Source of the DNA: JAGXOF01 sp046545575
Lineage (GTDB): Bacteria; Chloroflexota; Dehalococcoidia; SZUA-161; SpSt-899
Length of the DNA stretch: 37,643 nt
Reading direction: 5' to 3'
NCBI GenBank assembly: GCA_046545575.1
Contig: JBKGZM010000014.1
Location: forward strand, 1-37,643
The translations under genes were made by a program, and so were the position numbers. Shown piece after piece: positions 16,212 through 23,502 of the stretch. The notes beneath the pieces were generated by a model that saw only the letters and a program-made list of their open reading frames with translations, did no database searches and had not been told where the DNA came from. Each line of letters starts with the position of its first letter. Position 1 is the stretch's first letter.

Positions 16212-17597
16212 GTGTTTGATGAGAGAACACCACCCAGCGATCTGGATGCCGAAGAGGCTGTTCTCGGTTCTCTTCTTATCGACAACGAGGCCATCTTCAA
16301 AACCATTGATTTGGTTAGCCCATCCGATTTCTATCGTGATAAGAATCAGTGGATCTATGAAGCTTGTCTTGCCCTCTATGAGCGTAATGAGGCCATCAAC
16401 CAGATTACGGTTGCGCATGAGCTAGCTCGCCGGGATAAGGTCGAGGCCATTGGCGGCTCCGCTTATTTGAGCAACCTTATAATGAATGTCCCCACCTCCG
16501 TTCACGTCGAGTACTATGCGGGAATCGTGCACCGCCTCTCCAAAATGAGAGGGCTAATCGCTACTGCAGGCCAGATCGCTGATATTGGCTATGAAGCCCC
16601 GCCGGATGTTGACTCCGCCCTTGATAGGGCAGAGGGACTTTTGTTTCAGATCCGCCATGGGGGGAGAGGTAGCAATTTTGTTCCCATGAGCACGATCCTC
16701 GATCACTACTTTGAGGAAACCAGCTCTGCTGCGTCTGCCGAAGGCGAATCCGGCGTAGGCGGACCCCAGATCAATACCGGATTCACATTGCTGGACAAGA
16801 AACTGGGTGGGCTCCATCCCTCGGACATGGTTATTCTGGCTGCCAGACCGAGCGTGGGCAAGACGAGCCTGGTCACGAACATCGCGAGAAATGTGGCTGT
16901 CGATTATGGTGGTAGAGTAGCTATCTTCAGTGTGGAGATGTCAAAGCTGGAGTTGGCCTATCGCTTTATCTCCGGAGAGTCAGGGGTAAGTACACAGATG
17001 CTCAGGCTAAACCAGCTGAGCGATATTCAGCGAGATGCGGTTATGTCCTCTCTGGAGACCCTCTCTGAAGCCCCTATTTACATTGACGATTCGGCTTTTC
17101 TAAGAGACATGGACATGAGAAGCAAGGTGCGCAGGCTGGAAAGTGAGGTTGGTTTGGACCTTATCATAATAGATTATATTCAGTTGTTGCGTTCGGCTAA
17201 GCGTTCTGACAACCGGGTTCAGGAGATGACTTACATCTCGCAGGCGATTAAGGAACTGGCCCGTGATGTTGATGTGCCCGTGTTGGCGGTCTCACAGTTA
17301 AGTCGTGCTGTGGAAACACGTATGCCTCATAAGCCACAGCTTTCCGATCTCAGGGAAAGCGGCTCCATAGAGCAGGATGCCGATGTCGTGTTGTTCATAT
17401 ATCGTGAGGATGTTTACTACACAGAGGAGGAATGGGAGAGACAGAACCCAGGTGTGGAATATCCGGAGGGTAAGGCGGATATCATAGTTGCCAAGCACCG
17501 TAACGGTCCTACCGGAGAGGTTGAGCTTCACTTTGACAAGCGCACGACCAAATTTGAGAATATCAGGACAACCTCCGAGGCACCAACGTTGCTATGA
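16212..17597 (+). CDS. dnaB: Replicative DNA helicase DnaB
   Basis: This 461-residue protein has the DnaB N-terminal domain (DLDAEEAVLGSLLIDNEAI, primase and loader contact) and the RecA-like C-terminal motor. The motor has Walker A ARPSVGKTSL, Walker B LDLIIIDYIQLL, and later SDLRESGSIEQDADVV and VAKHRNGPTGEV. It unwinds DNA as a hexamer at the fork. The start is set at GTG 16212; a frame from TTG 16152 would add 20 residues encoded partly by a repeat. No intein is present. Its stop overlaps the DnaD-like start by 4 bases (ATGA), implying translational coupling. Confidence 0.96.
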   Translation: MFDERTPPSDLDAEEAVLGSLLIDNEAIFKTIDLVSPSDFYRDKNQWIYEACLALYERNEAINQITVAHELARRDKVEAIGGSAYLSNLIMNVPTSVHVEYYAGIVHRLSKMRGLIATAGQIADIGYEAPPDVDSALDRAEGLLFQIRHGGRGSNFVPMSTILDHYFEETSSAASAEGESGVGGPQINTGFTLLDKKLGGLHPSDMVILAARPSVGKTSLVTNIARNVAVDYGGRVAIFSVEMSKLELAYRFISGESGVSTQMLRLNQLSDIQRDAVMSSLETLSEAPIYIDDSAFLRDMDMRSKVRRLESEVGLDLIIIDYIQLLRSAKRSDNRVQEMTYISQAIKELARDVDVPVLAVSQLSRAVETRMPHKPQLSDLRESGSIEQDADVVLFIYREDVYYTEEEWERQNPGVEYPEGKADIIVAKHRNGPTGEVELHFDKRTTKFENIRTTSEAPTLL

Positions 17598-18310
17598 ACG
17601 AATCGGAGAGATTCGAGGGCTTTGCGTCAAGGGTGGACCGGACGCCCATTCCTAATCCATTCTTTAGTGCTATACTGCCTGAAATCGATGATTTATCCGA
17701 ACTGAAGGTGACTCTCTACATTTTCTGGGCGCTTTATCGAAAGAAGGGTTACCCGAGATTCCTGACCTATAGCGAGCTTCGCGGCGATCAGGGACTTATG
17801 GCGGGGATGAAAGGCGAGGACTATCCGGAGGAGCAATTGAGGCGTGGTTTGGATTTAGCGGTGAATCGTGGGACTTTGCTTCACTTGAAGCTCGAACAAG
17901 ATCGTTCTCAGGAGGATCTCTACTTTCTGAACACCGAGCAGGATCAGAGAGCAGTGGCCAAAATACAGAGGGGTGAAATCGAGCTTGCCGGAATGCCTCA
18001 GGTCGAACCGGCACCGACAGAAAAGAAGACCGATATCTTTTCGCTTTATGAAGAACACATTGGCCTCCTGAGCCCCATGATAGTCGAGGACTTGAAGGAG
18101 GCTGAGGGCCTGTATCCCGCTTCATGGATTGAAGATGCCTTTCACGAAGCGGCGAGGGCGAATAGTCGTAGCTGGCGGTATGTCAGTAAAATCCTGGAAC
18201 GCTGGGCTGCACAGGGGAAGGAAGATGGAACAGCTAGGGAATATACTAAGAAGGAACTTGAACCAGAGGAGTACCTCCGGAAGTACGGGCGCTTTGCCCG
18301 GCGGAGATGA
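17594..18310 (+). CDS. DnaD-like primosome protein
   Basis: This 238-residue protein has an N-terminal winged-helix-like region (LKVTLYIFWALYRKKGYPRFLTYSEL). Its C-terminal DnaD/phage-associated domain spans about 148-205: IFSLYEEHIGLLSPMIVEDLKEAEGLYP, then WIEDAFHEAARANSRSWRYVSKILERW. DnaD proteins remodel DNA at origins and help load the replicative helicase. It is coupled to dnaB by an ATGA overlap and itself overlaps the next gene by 86 bases. That layout argues for a dedicated helicase-loading operon. Confidence 0.85.
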   Translation: MNESERFEGFASRVDRTPIPNPFFSAILPEIDDLSELKVTLYIFWALYRKKGYPRFLTYSELRGDQGLMAGMKGEDYPEEQLRRGLDLAVNRGTLLHLKLEQDRSQEDLYFLNTEQDQRAVAKIQRGEIELAGMPQVEPAPTEKKTDIFSLYEEHIGLLSPMIVEDLKEAEGLYPASWIEDAFHEAARANSRSWRYVSKILERWAAQGKEDGTAREYTKKELEPEEYLRKYGRFARRR

Positions 18311-19616
18311 TCCGGAATCCGGCAAATGTCCTATATGTGGGGGCATTGGCCGCATAGTGCTGGACGTTCCGGTGGACCATCCAGACTTCGGGAAGTCGTT
18401 CCCGTGCGAGTGCACGTTGAGGAAGCTCAACAACGAGAGAGAGAGAAAGCTGGAACGGTACAGCAACCTCGGTCCGCTGACGCGCCTTACATTTGACAAT
18501 TTGCGGCCCGAGGGACTGGACAACTCTCCAAGTCAGCAGGAGCGGTTTCGACAGTGCTATGAAAAAGCGAAGGAATTTGCTGAGAGCCCGCAGGGATGGC
18601 TTGTGCTTACCGGACCTACGGGTTGTGGCAAGACTCACATGGCTGCTGCTATCGCCAACCGATGCATTCATAGTGGCACAGCGGCATTATGGATTATTGT
18701 TCCCGATTTCCTGGACCATCTGCGCGCGACCTTCAGCCCCGGCAGCGATATCACGTACGATGAATTCTTTGAGAGGGTCAAAGGTGCCCCGTTGCTCTTC
18801 CTCGATGACCTGGGGACCCACAGCAGCACGCAGTGGGCCGAGGAGAAGCTTTTCCAGGTGCTGAACCATCGGTTTAATGCACAGCTTCCCACTGTGGTTA
18901 CCTCGATCTCTTTGGATAGCCTGGATGAAAGACTGCAATCTCGACTAAGAAGCCCTGATCTCTCTCAAGAGCTGGTGCTTCGGAGTGCGCCTCAAGGGGG
19001 TGAGTTGCTGAGCCACCTTGGTGGGTTATGTGAAGAGATGAGAAACACTATGAATTTCAGCAATTTCGATGTTCGTGGGATGAATGCCAGCAAACAGCAA
19101 AGGGACAGTCTCAAAGCCGCTCTGGAGTCGGCACGTCAATTTGCTGAATTACCTGAGGTCTGGCTGGTTCTGGTAGGCCCTCCTGGCTCAGGCAAGACGC
19201 ATCTGGCGGTGGCCATAGCCAATGAGCAGATTGCAAATGGCTCTTTCGTGCTCTTCGCGAGCGTTCCCGAGTTACTTGACCGCTTGCGTCCTACCTCGTC
19301 ACAGGTTGGCCCGGAAGTGAAGATCGAGGAAATAAAGAACAGCCAGCTTGTTATCTTTGATGACCTGGGAATGGAATCGGCCACGAACTGGGCACGGGAC
19401 AAGCTGTACCAGATCCTTAACTTCAGGTATAATTCCAAGCTTCCCACGGTAATTACGGCAACCGACTCCGCACTGGAGGGACTTGACACTCGATTGAAAT
19501 CGCGGCTCATGGACCCGAGAATAAGCAACGTAGTCCCCATCGGTGCCCCTGACTATCGGGTTCCGCCTCAGGCGGATTCAGGCGGGTCACGAAGCAGCAA
19601 ACAACGCTCACGCTAG
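18225..19616 (+). CDS. DnaC/IstB-like protein with two tandem AAA+ domains
   Basis: From ATG 18225 (GGGGAAGGAAG just before it) the protein has 463 residues. A zinc-ribbon-like segment holds C35/C38 and C61/C63. Two full helicase-loader AAA+ modules follow. The first has Walker A GPTGCGKTH (130-138) and Walker B LLFLDDLG (about 190-197); the second has GPPGSGKTH (318-326) and LVIFDDLG. Each is preceded by a related FDN/FSNF linker and ends with an R-L-x-S-R-L arginine motif, so both may be active. Ordinary DnaC has one module. The last 20 residues are encoded partly by a hairpin repeat. It probably loads DnaB with the DnaD-like partner. Confidence 0.85.
   Translation: MEQLGNILRRNLNQRSTSGSTGALPGGDDPESGKCPICGGIGRIVLDVPVDHPDFGKSFPCECTLRKLNNERERKLERYSNLGPLTRLTFDNLRPEGLDNSPSQQERFRQCYEKAKEFAESPQGWLVLTGPTGCGKTHMAAAIANRCIHSGTAALWIIVPDFLDHLRATFSPGSDITYDEFFERVKGAPLLFLDDLGTHSSTQWAEEKLFQVLNHRFNAQLPTVVTSISLDSLDERLQSRLRSPDLSQELVLRSAPQGGELLSHLGGLCEEMRNTMNFSNFDVRGMNASKQQRDSLKAALESARQFAELPEVWLVLVGPPGSGKTHLAVAIANEQIANGSFVLFASVPELLDRLRPTSSQVGPEVKIEEIKNSQLVIFDDLGMESATNWARDKLYQILNFRYNSKLPTVITATDSALEGLDTRLKSRLMDPRISNVVPIGAPDYRVPPQADSGGSRSSKQRSR
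19561..19586. repeat. Hairpin repeat inside the 3' end of the dnaC-like gene
   Basis: TTCCGCC-TCA-GGCGGATTC shares 17 of 19 bases with 12079-12097, and is followed by a second GGCGG that can pair with the same CCGCC arm. It is read in frame as VPPQADSGG near the C-terminus. Confidence 0.5.
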
Positions 19617-20656
19617 CGGCTTGGGAACATTATTCCCCTCAAATCCTCACAAACATTCTCAGGGGGTAGAGTACATATCTCTTCGTCATGTAGCACGTGG
19701 TAGAAGAAGCGGTCGCTTGTGGTTATCGGCGAGTAGTAGTAAAACGACCTTGATATTACCCGGGCATGTGTCCAGAAGTTATTTTCATCCTCTCCGGAGT
19801 AAATAGAGAGGTTAAAGCTCTGAAGGTTTCTCTCGTCCATATACCAGAAGACCTTGACCAAGCCATCGGCGAACTCCTTCAGGTCACTGTTCGACAGTTC
19901 AGTAATCGAGGCCTTTCCCTCGAAAATCGCCTGAACATCCACGAGGAGAGCCTTTGGGGCGAAGCTTGCAATCCAGTGGACGTTGCCAGTAGATCCAATA
20001 TACCTTTTCCCCAACTCTCTTTCCTGCCTGATGAGGTCGTTCCAGAAGTTTGTTCCGTTCTCCCGTTGATATCGCTGTGAGTTCTCCAGAATCCGCTTTT
20101 GGTATTGTGTAGGGAGATAGCCGGCGTTGGACTGGAGATGGGGATGGACCACACTTCCGCCTGAAGGCGGCATATAATTCCACGTAATGGAAGAGTATTT
20201 TGCCTGCGAGTCTACCTTCCCCACTCTCCTCAGGTAATCCTGAGAAGCCAGCAAACCGGTGTGAATCAGCTCCGAAGTGAAGTTGGGCAAGGCGATAAAA
20301 TGGTCTCCTGAGATAACCGTAATGGCACTGTAGACATCATATGGTTTGGCATTGGGGAATGTAAAGCTCTCACCCAGTTCAATTGCTCCCTCCGGAACGA
20401 TATCGGAAGGGAATCTGGGAGTGATCTGTTTAACGGTGGGCCTGCAGAATGGGCAACTTTGCGAAGTCGTCTGAGCGAGATCAGATAAGTTCTGCCTTTC
20501 CGGGAGCCTGTAGCGGTAGTCCAGCAATCTGCATGTCTGACCTGTCAGGGGATCAAAACGGAGTTTGAAGGCATAGGTGCTCTCGCCCATCTCCCCTGAG
20601 CTCTGTTTCTCTACGATCCTGGATTGCAGTGTTTCCTCTCTGAAGTCTACTGGCAT
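19613..20656 (-). CDS. GalT-like nucleotidyltransferase of the HIT superfamily
   Basis: This 347-residue protein resembles galactose-1-phosphate uridylyltransferases. C68-P-F-C71 fits the first metal pair, and the active-site motif H171-P-H173-L-Q175 matches the HPHxQ signature, whose second His is the nucleophile. It presumably swaps a nucleoside monophosphate between sugar phosphates, but the sugar is unknown and no galK or galE is near. A strong GGAGGTGA site lies 7 bases before ATG 20656. The gene converges on the dnaC-like gene, and the two stops overlap by 4 bases. Confidence 0.78.
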   Translation of the reverse strand: MPVDFREETLQSRIVEKQSSGEMGESTYAFKLRFDPLTGQTCRLLDYRYRLPERQNLSDLAQTTSQSCPFCRPTVKQITPRFPSDIVPEGAIELGESFTFPNAKPYDVYSAITVISGDHFIALPNFTSELIHTGLLASQDYLRRVGKVDSQAKYSSITWNYMPPSGGSVVHPHLQSNAGYLPTQYQKRILENSQRYQRENGTNFWNDLIRQERELGKRYIGSTGNVHWIASFAPKALLVDVQAIFEGKASITELSNSDLKEFADGLVKVFWYMDERNLQSFNLSIYSGEDENNFWTHARVISRSFYYYSPITTSDRFFYHVLHDEEICTLPPENVCEDLRGIMFPSR

Positions 20657-20683
20657 AATTCAGGTCACCTCCTTCGTGTCGAG

Positions 20684-20719
20684 TGGGGTAGGCGGGCCGA
20701 CGTCGGCCCGCCTACCCCA
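20684..20719. repeat. 36-bp perfect palindrome between lgt and the GalT-like gene
   Basis: The arm TGGGGTAGGCGGGCCGAC (20684-20701) is followed by its exact reverse complement without a loop. It is the strongest hairpin in the window and lies 11 bases past the lgt stop. No U-run follows, so it may be a repeat used as an mRNA end stabiliser or a roadblock terminator. Confidence 0.75.
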
Positions 20720-20730
20720 TACCTAACGAA

Positions 20731-21510
20731 CTACGATACCGGTTCCGGCGGCGATTTCCGGTACAGGTAAACCATGAGCGGCACCGCCACTACGATTACC
20801 AGGAGTGATACAACCTGGGCCTGCTGTAATCCCAGCAACACAGGCTCGTTAAGCCGAAGGAAGCTGATAAAGAAACGCCCAAAGGAGTATGCTGAAACAT
20901 AGGTCAGATAAATTGTGCCGGGCACTCTAAATCGATGTCTTAGACTCCAGATCAGGCCAAAGACCACGAGATCGAATAGGAGTTCATAAACCTGCGTCGG
21001 GTGCACGGCCTGTCCGGGGAAAGCAGAGTATGTGTTGGGATGGGTGTACACAAATCCCCATGGCAAGGAGGTCTGGAACCCATGACAACAGCCGTTTATG
21101 GTGCACCCGATTCGGCCAACTGCCTGCGCGAGGATGAGGCCAAATGCACATACATCGGTGAGGCGGCCTACGGGGATCCCGGCGATTCTGGCGTAGATAA
21201 CCCCGGTAATCGTCCCTCCGAGGATAGCGCCGAATATGCCTAGCCCTTCTCCTTCGATAATGGACGCCGGGTTGGCTATGAAGTGGCTCCAATTATTTAT
21301 AACGTGGATCAGCCGGGAGCCTATTATGCCGCCAGGGATCGCCCAGATAGCTACGGATAGCACCTGGTTACCGGTAATGCCAAGGCCTTCCTTTCGTGCC
21401 ACCAAAATGGGCACGGCAACCCCGGTGGCCACCGCCAGGGCAACCATAATGCCGTACCATCGTATCTCACCAATGGCAAATGCTACGGGGTCGATTCCTA
21501 TTTCGATCAT
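20731..21510 (-). CDS. lgt: Prolipoprotein diacylglyceryl transferase
   Basis: This 259-residue integral membrane protein with about seven hydrophobic segments carries the Lgt signature region as LAQAVGRIGCTINGCCHG and the His in AVHPTQVYELL. It transfers diacylglycerol from phosphatidylglycerol to the lipobox Cys of preprolipoproteins at the cytoplasmic membrane. The Cys-rich form of the signature is seen in many non-proteobacterial Lgts. No strong ribosome site is visible before ATG 21510. It is 16 bases downstream of the tRNA-Ser, so they may share a promoter. Confidence 0.93.
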   Translation of the reverse strand: MIEIGIDPVAFAIGEIRWYGIMVALAVATGVAVPILVARKEGLGITGNQVLSVAIWAIPGGIIGSRLIHVINNWSHFIANPASIIEGEGLGIFGAILGGTITGVIYARIAGIPVGRLTDVCAFGLILAQAVGRIGCTINGCCHGFQTSLPWGFVYTHPNTYSAFPGQAVHPTQVYELLFDLVVFGLIWSLRHRFRVPGTIYLTYVSAYSFGRFFISFLRLNEPVLLGLQQAQVVSLLVIVVAVPLMVYLYRKSPPEPVS

Positions 21511-21526
21511 GAGAGTGTTTGGGGAA

Positions 21527-21618
21527 TGGCGGAGGGGGTGGGATTCGAACCCACGACCAGGTTTTCGCCCGGTAACCGCTTAGCAGGCGGCCGCACTAGA
21601 CCACTATGCGACCCCTCC
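21527..21618 (-). tRNA. tRNA-Ser (anticodon GCU)
   Basis: The minus strand folds into a class II cloverleaf. The acceptor stem GGAGGGG/CCCCTCC, anticodon loop CTGCTAA with GCT, and T-arm GTGGG-TTCGAAT-CCCAC are visible, as is a long variable arm. The discriminator is G and the 3' CCA is encoded (21527-21529). It reads AGC/AGU codons. Confidence 0.95.
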
Positions 21619-21674
21619 GCGTACTCTCCATTATAGAACAGAGATAAAATATTTTGCAAACTTGCTTATCATTG

Positions 21675-21689
21675 TGGTATGTGATACCA
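21675..21689. promoter_or_regulatory. 15-bp dyad upstream of recA
   Basis: TGGTAT-GTG-ATACCA is a perfect dyad 59 bases before the recA start, overlapping a weak promoter-like pair (TTGCTT, 17 bases, TACCAT). It could be an operator, perhaps for SOS control, but it does not match the LexA boxes known from Firmicutes or Proteobacteria. Confidence 0.35.
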
Positions 21690-21748
21690 TTGGAAACAAG
21701 TGGTACATTTTGACCATGAAGGTATAGTTCTATCCATATTGGAAGGGT

Positions 21749-22765
21749 ATGACCGAGGAGAGAGAAAAGGTTCTTGAGACAGCCATTAGCCAGATCGAGA
21801 AGCGATTTGGCAAGGGCTCTATCATGCGGTTGGGAGAAGCTCAGGCCAAAGTAGCTGTTGCAGCTATCTCAACCGGGTCACTGGCTTTGGACATAGCTCT
21901 GGGAATAGGGGGAGTGCCGCGGGGACGGGTGACTGAGATATCCGGTGCCGAAGCAGCGGGGAAATCGACTCTGGCATACCATATAATGGCTGAGAGTCAG
22001 AAAGGCGGAGGCACTGCAGCATATGTCGATGCGGAACATGCTCTTGATCCCCAATATGCTGCCGTTTGTGGGGTTGACATCAATAACCTTTTAGTGTCTC
22101 AGCCTGATACCGCTGAGCAAGCGCTGGAAATAGTCGAGTCGCTTGTGCGAAGCGGGGCGGTGGACGTAGTAGTAATTGATAGTGTTGCCGCTCTGGTCCC
22201 GCGGTCCGAAGTCGAGGGAGACATGGGAGATGCACAGGTAGGGGTTCAAGCTCGACTCATGTCTCAAGCATTGAGGAAATTAACTCCCTCTACAAGTCAG
22301 TCACACGCTGCTGTTGTTTTCGTAAATCAGCTTAGAGAAAAGGTAGGGGTCATGTTTGGTAATCCGGAGGTGACCCCGGGGGGGAGAGCACTTAAATTCT
22401 ATAGCTCGGTGCGAATAGACCTGAGACGAGGAGAGCCCATAAAACAGGGTGATCAGTCTGTTGGCAACCGGATAAAAGCTAAGGTAAGCAAGAATAAGGT
22501 GGCACCGCCGTTCAGGACAGCCGAGTTCGACATAATGTTTGGTGAAGGGATCAGCAGAGAGGCGGACATTCTTGAACTCGGTGTAGCCCAGGGAATAATA
22601 AGCAAAAGTGGGGCATACTTCTCTTTCGGCGAAACACGTTTGGGGCAGGGGCGTGAGAACGCCAAGGACTATCTGCACCAGAACAGTGAATTGGCCCAGG
22701 AGATAGAGAATCAGATCAGAGGCGTGGCACCTACTTTAACCCCAGAGCAAGAATCCTCCCTATAA
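21749..22765 (+). CDS. recA: Recombinase RecA
   Basis: This 338-residue protein has the full RecA pattern. An N-terminal helix precedes KRFGKGSIMRLGE; the Walker A region is at 66-74, the catalytic region at AYVDAEHALDP, and Walker B at VDVVVIDSVAALVP. Loop 1 is EVEGDMGDAQVG and loop 2 is FVNQLREKVGVMFGNPEVTPGG. It catalyses strand exchange and SOS co-protease activity. The Walker A reads GAEAAGKST where GPESSGKTT is nearly universal; the catalytic K72 and the Ser/Thr are kept. GGAAGGG lies very close to the ATG. It heads a long run of co-oriented genes. Confidence 0.97.
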   Translation: MTEEREKVLETAISQIEKRFGKGSIMRLGEAQAKVAVAAISTGSLALDIALGIGGVPRGRVTEISGAEAAGKSTLAYHIMAESQKGGGTAAYVDAEHALDPQYAAVCGVDINNLLVSQPDTAEQALEIVESLVRSGAVDVVVIDSVAALVPRSEVEGDMGDAQVGVQARLMSQALRKLTPSTSQSHAAVVFVNQLREKVGVMFGNPEVTPGGRALKFYSSVRIDLRRGEPIKQGDQSVGNRIKAKVSKNKVAPPFRTAEFDIMFGEGISREADILELGVAQGIISKSGAYFSFGETRLGQGRENAKDYLHQNSELAQEIENQIRGVAPTLTPEQESSL

Positions 22766-22959
22766 CCCAAATCAAAGCCGTTTCTCCAACTCTCTCCGTT
22801 TGGTCCCCTTCCTTGCAGGGATTGGTAAAATAGCTGAATGCAAGAAGGAGGGGATACTACACATGGTAAACTGCTGTCGCGTTAGCCTTGATCCCTCATC
22901 TTCAGTGTACACGGGTAGCATGTATCCAGTATAGACTTACCCTGGAAAAGGTTTGTCAA

Positions 22960-23502
22960 ATGGTAGCTGAGGCGAAGAGCGACGTAAGCCGGGATTCCTC
23001 TCAATTCGGAGAGAAGAGCCAGCTAGATGCCCAGGTCCAGCGTGCTTTTGATCGGGCTCAACGATTCCTCAACTACCGGCCGAGAAGCGAGCAAGAGATC
23101 TCGAGCAGGCTAAAGCGTCAGGGATTTACAGGTGAGGTTATCGAGGCCACGTTGCAGAAGTTGCGTCGCTTAGAGCTCGTCGATGATGCGTCATTTGCCG
23201 AGTTCTGGAAGGAGAATCGCCAGACCTTCAGACCCCGAAGCAAACGGCTTCTGACACATGAATTAAGGCAAAAGGGAGTTGACAAGGAACTTATCGCCAG
23301 TGTAACGCAGGAAGTCGACGATGAAGATGAGGCATATCGAGCAGGTTACGGGAAGGCTCATTCCCTGAAGCATGCGGACTATTATGAATTCCGCAGGAAG
23401 CTTGGGGCTTTTTTGAGTCGGAGAGGATTTACTTACGAAGTAGTGAATTCAGTAGTGGAAAGAGTATGGAAAGAAAAGGAGAGTGAGGGAGAAAATGAAT
23501 AG
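22960..23502 (+). CDS. recX: RecX, modulator of RecA
   Basis: This is a 180-residue protein from ATG 22960, which has GGAAAAGG 8 bases upstream; an ATG at 22888 would add 24 non-homologous residues. It has the RecX three-helix repeats: AQRFLNYRPRSEQEISSRLKRQGF, DASFAEFWKENRQTFRPRSKRLLTHELRQKGV and KLGAFLSRRGFTYEVVNSVVERVW. RecX restrains RecA filament growth. It follows recA by 194 bases that hold no clear terminator, and overlaps the rny start by 8 bases. Confidence 0.92.
   Translation: MVAEAKSDVSRDSSQFGEKSQLDAQVQRAFDRAQRFLNYRPRSEQEISSRLKRQGFTGEVIEATLQKLRRLELVDDASFAEFWKENRQTFRPRSKRLLTHELRQKGVDKELIASVTQEVDDEDEAYRAGYGKAHSLKHADYYEFRRKLGAFLSRRGFTYEVVNSVVERVWKEKESEGENE

Noticed and set aside
20155..20170. 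CCGCC-TGAA-GGCGG hairpin inside the GalT-like gene
   Set aside because: It resembles the dispersed hairpins, but encodes the loop just before the HPHLQ motif and may be ordinary coding sequence; similarity beyond the stem is weak.
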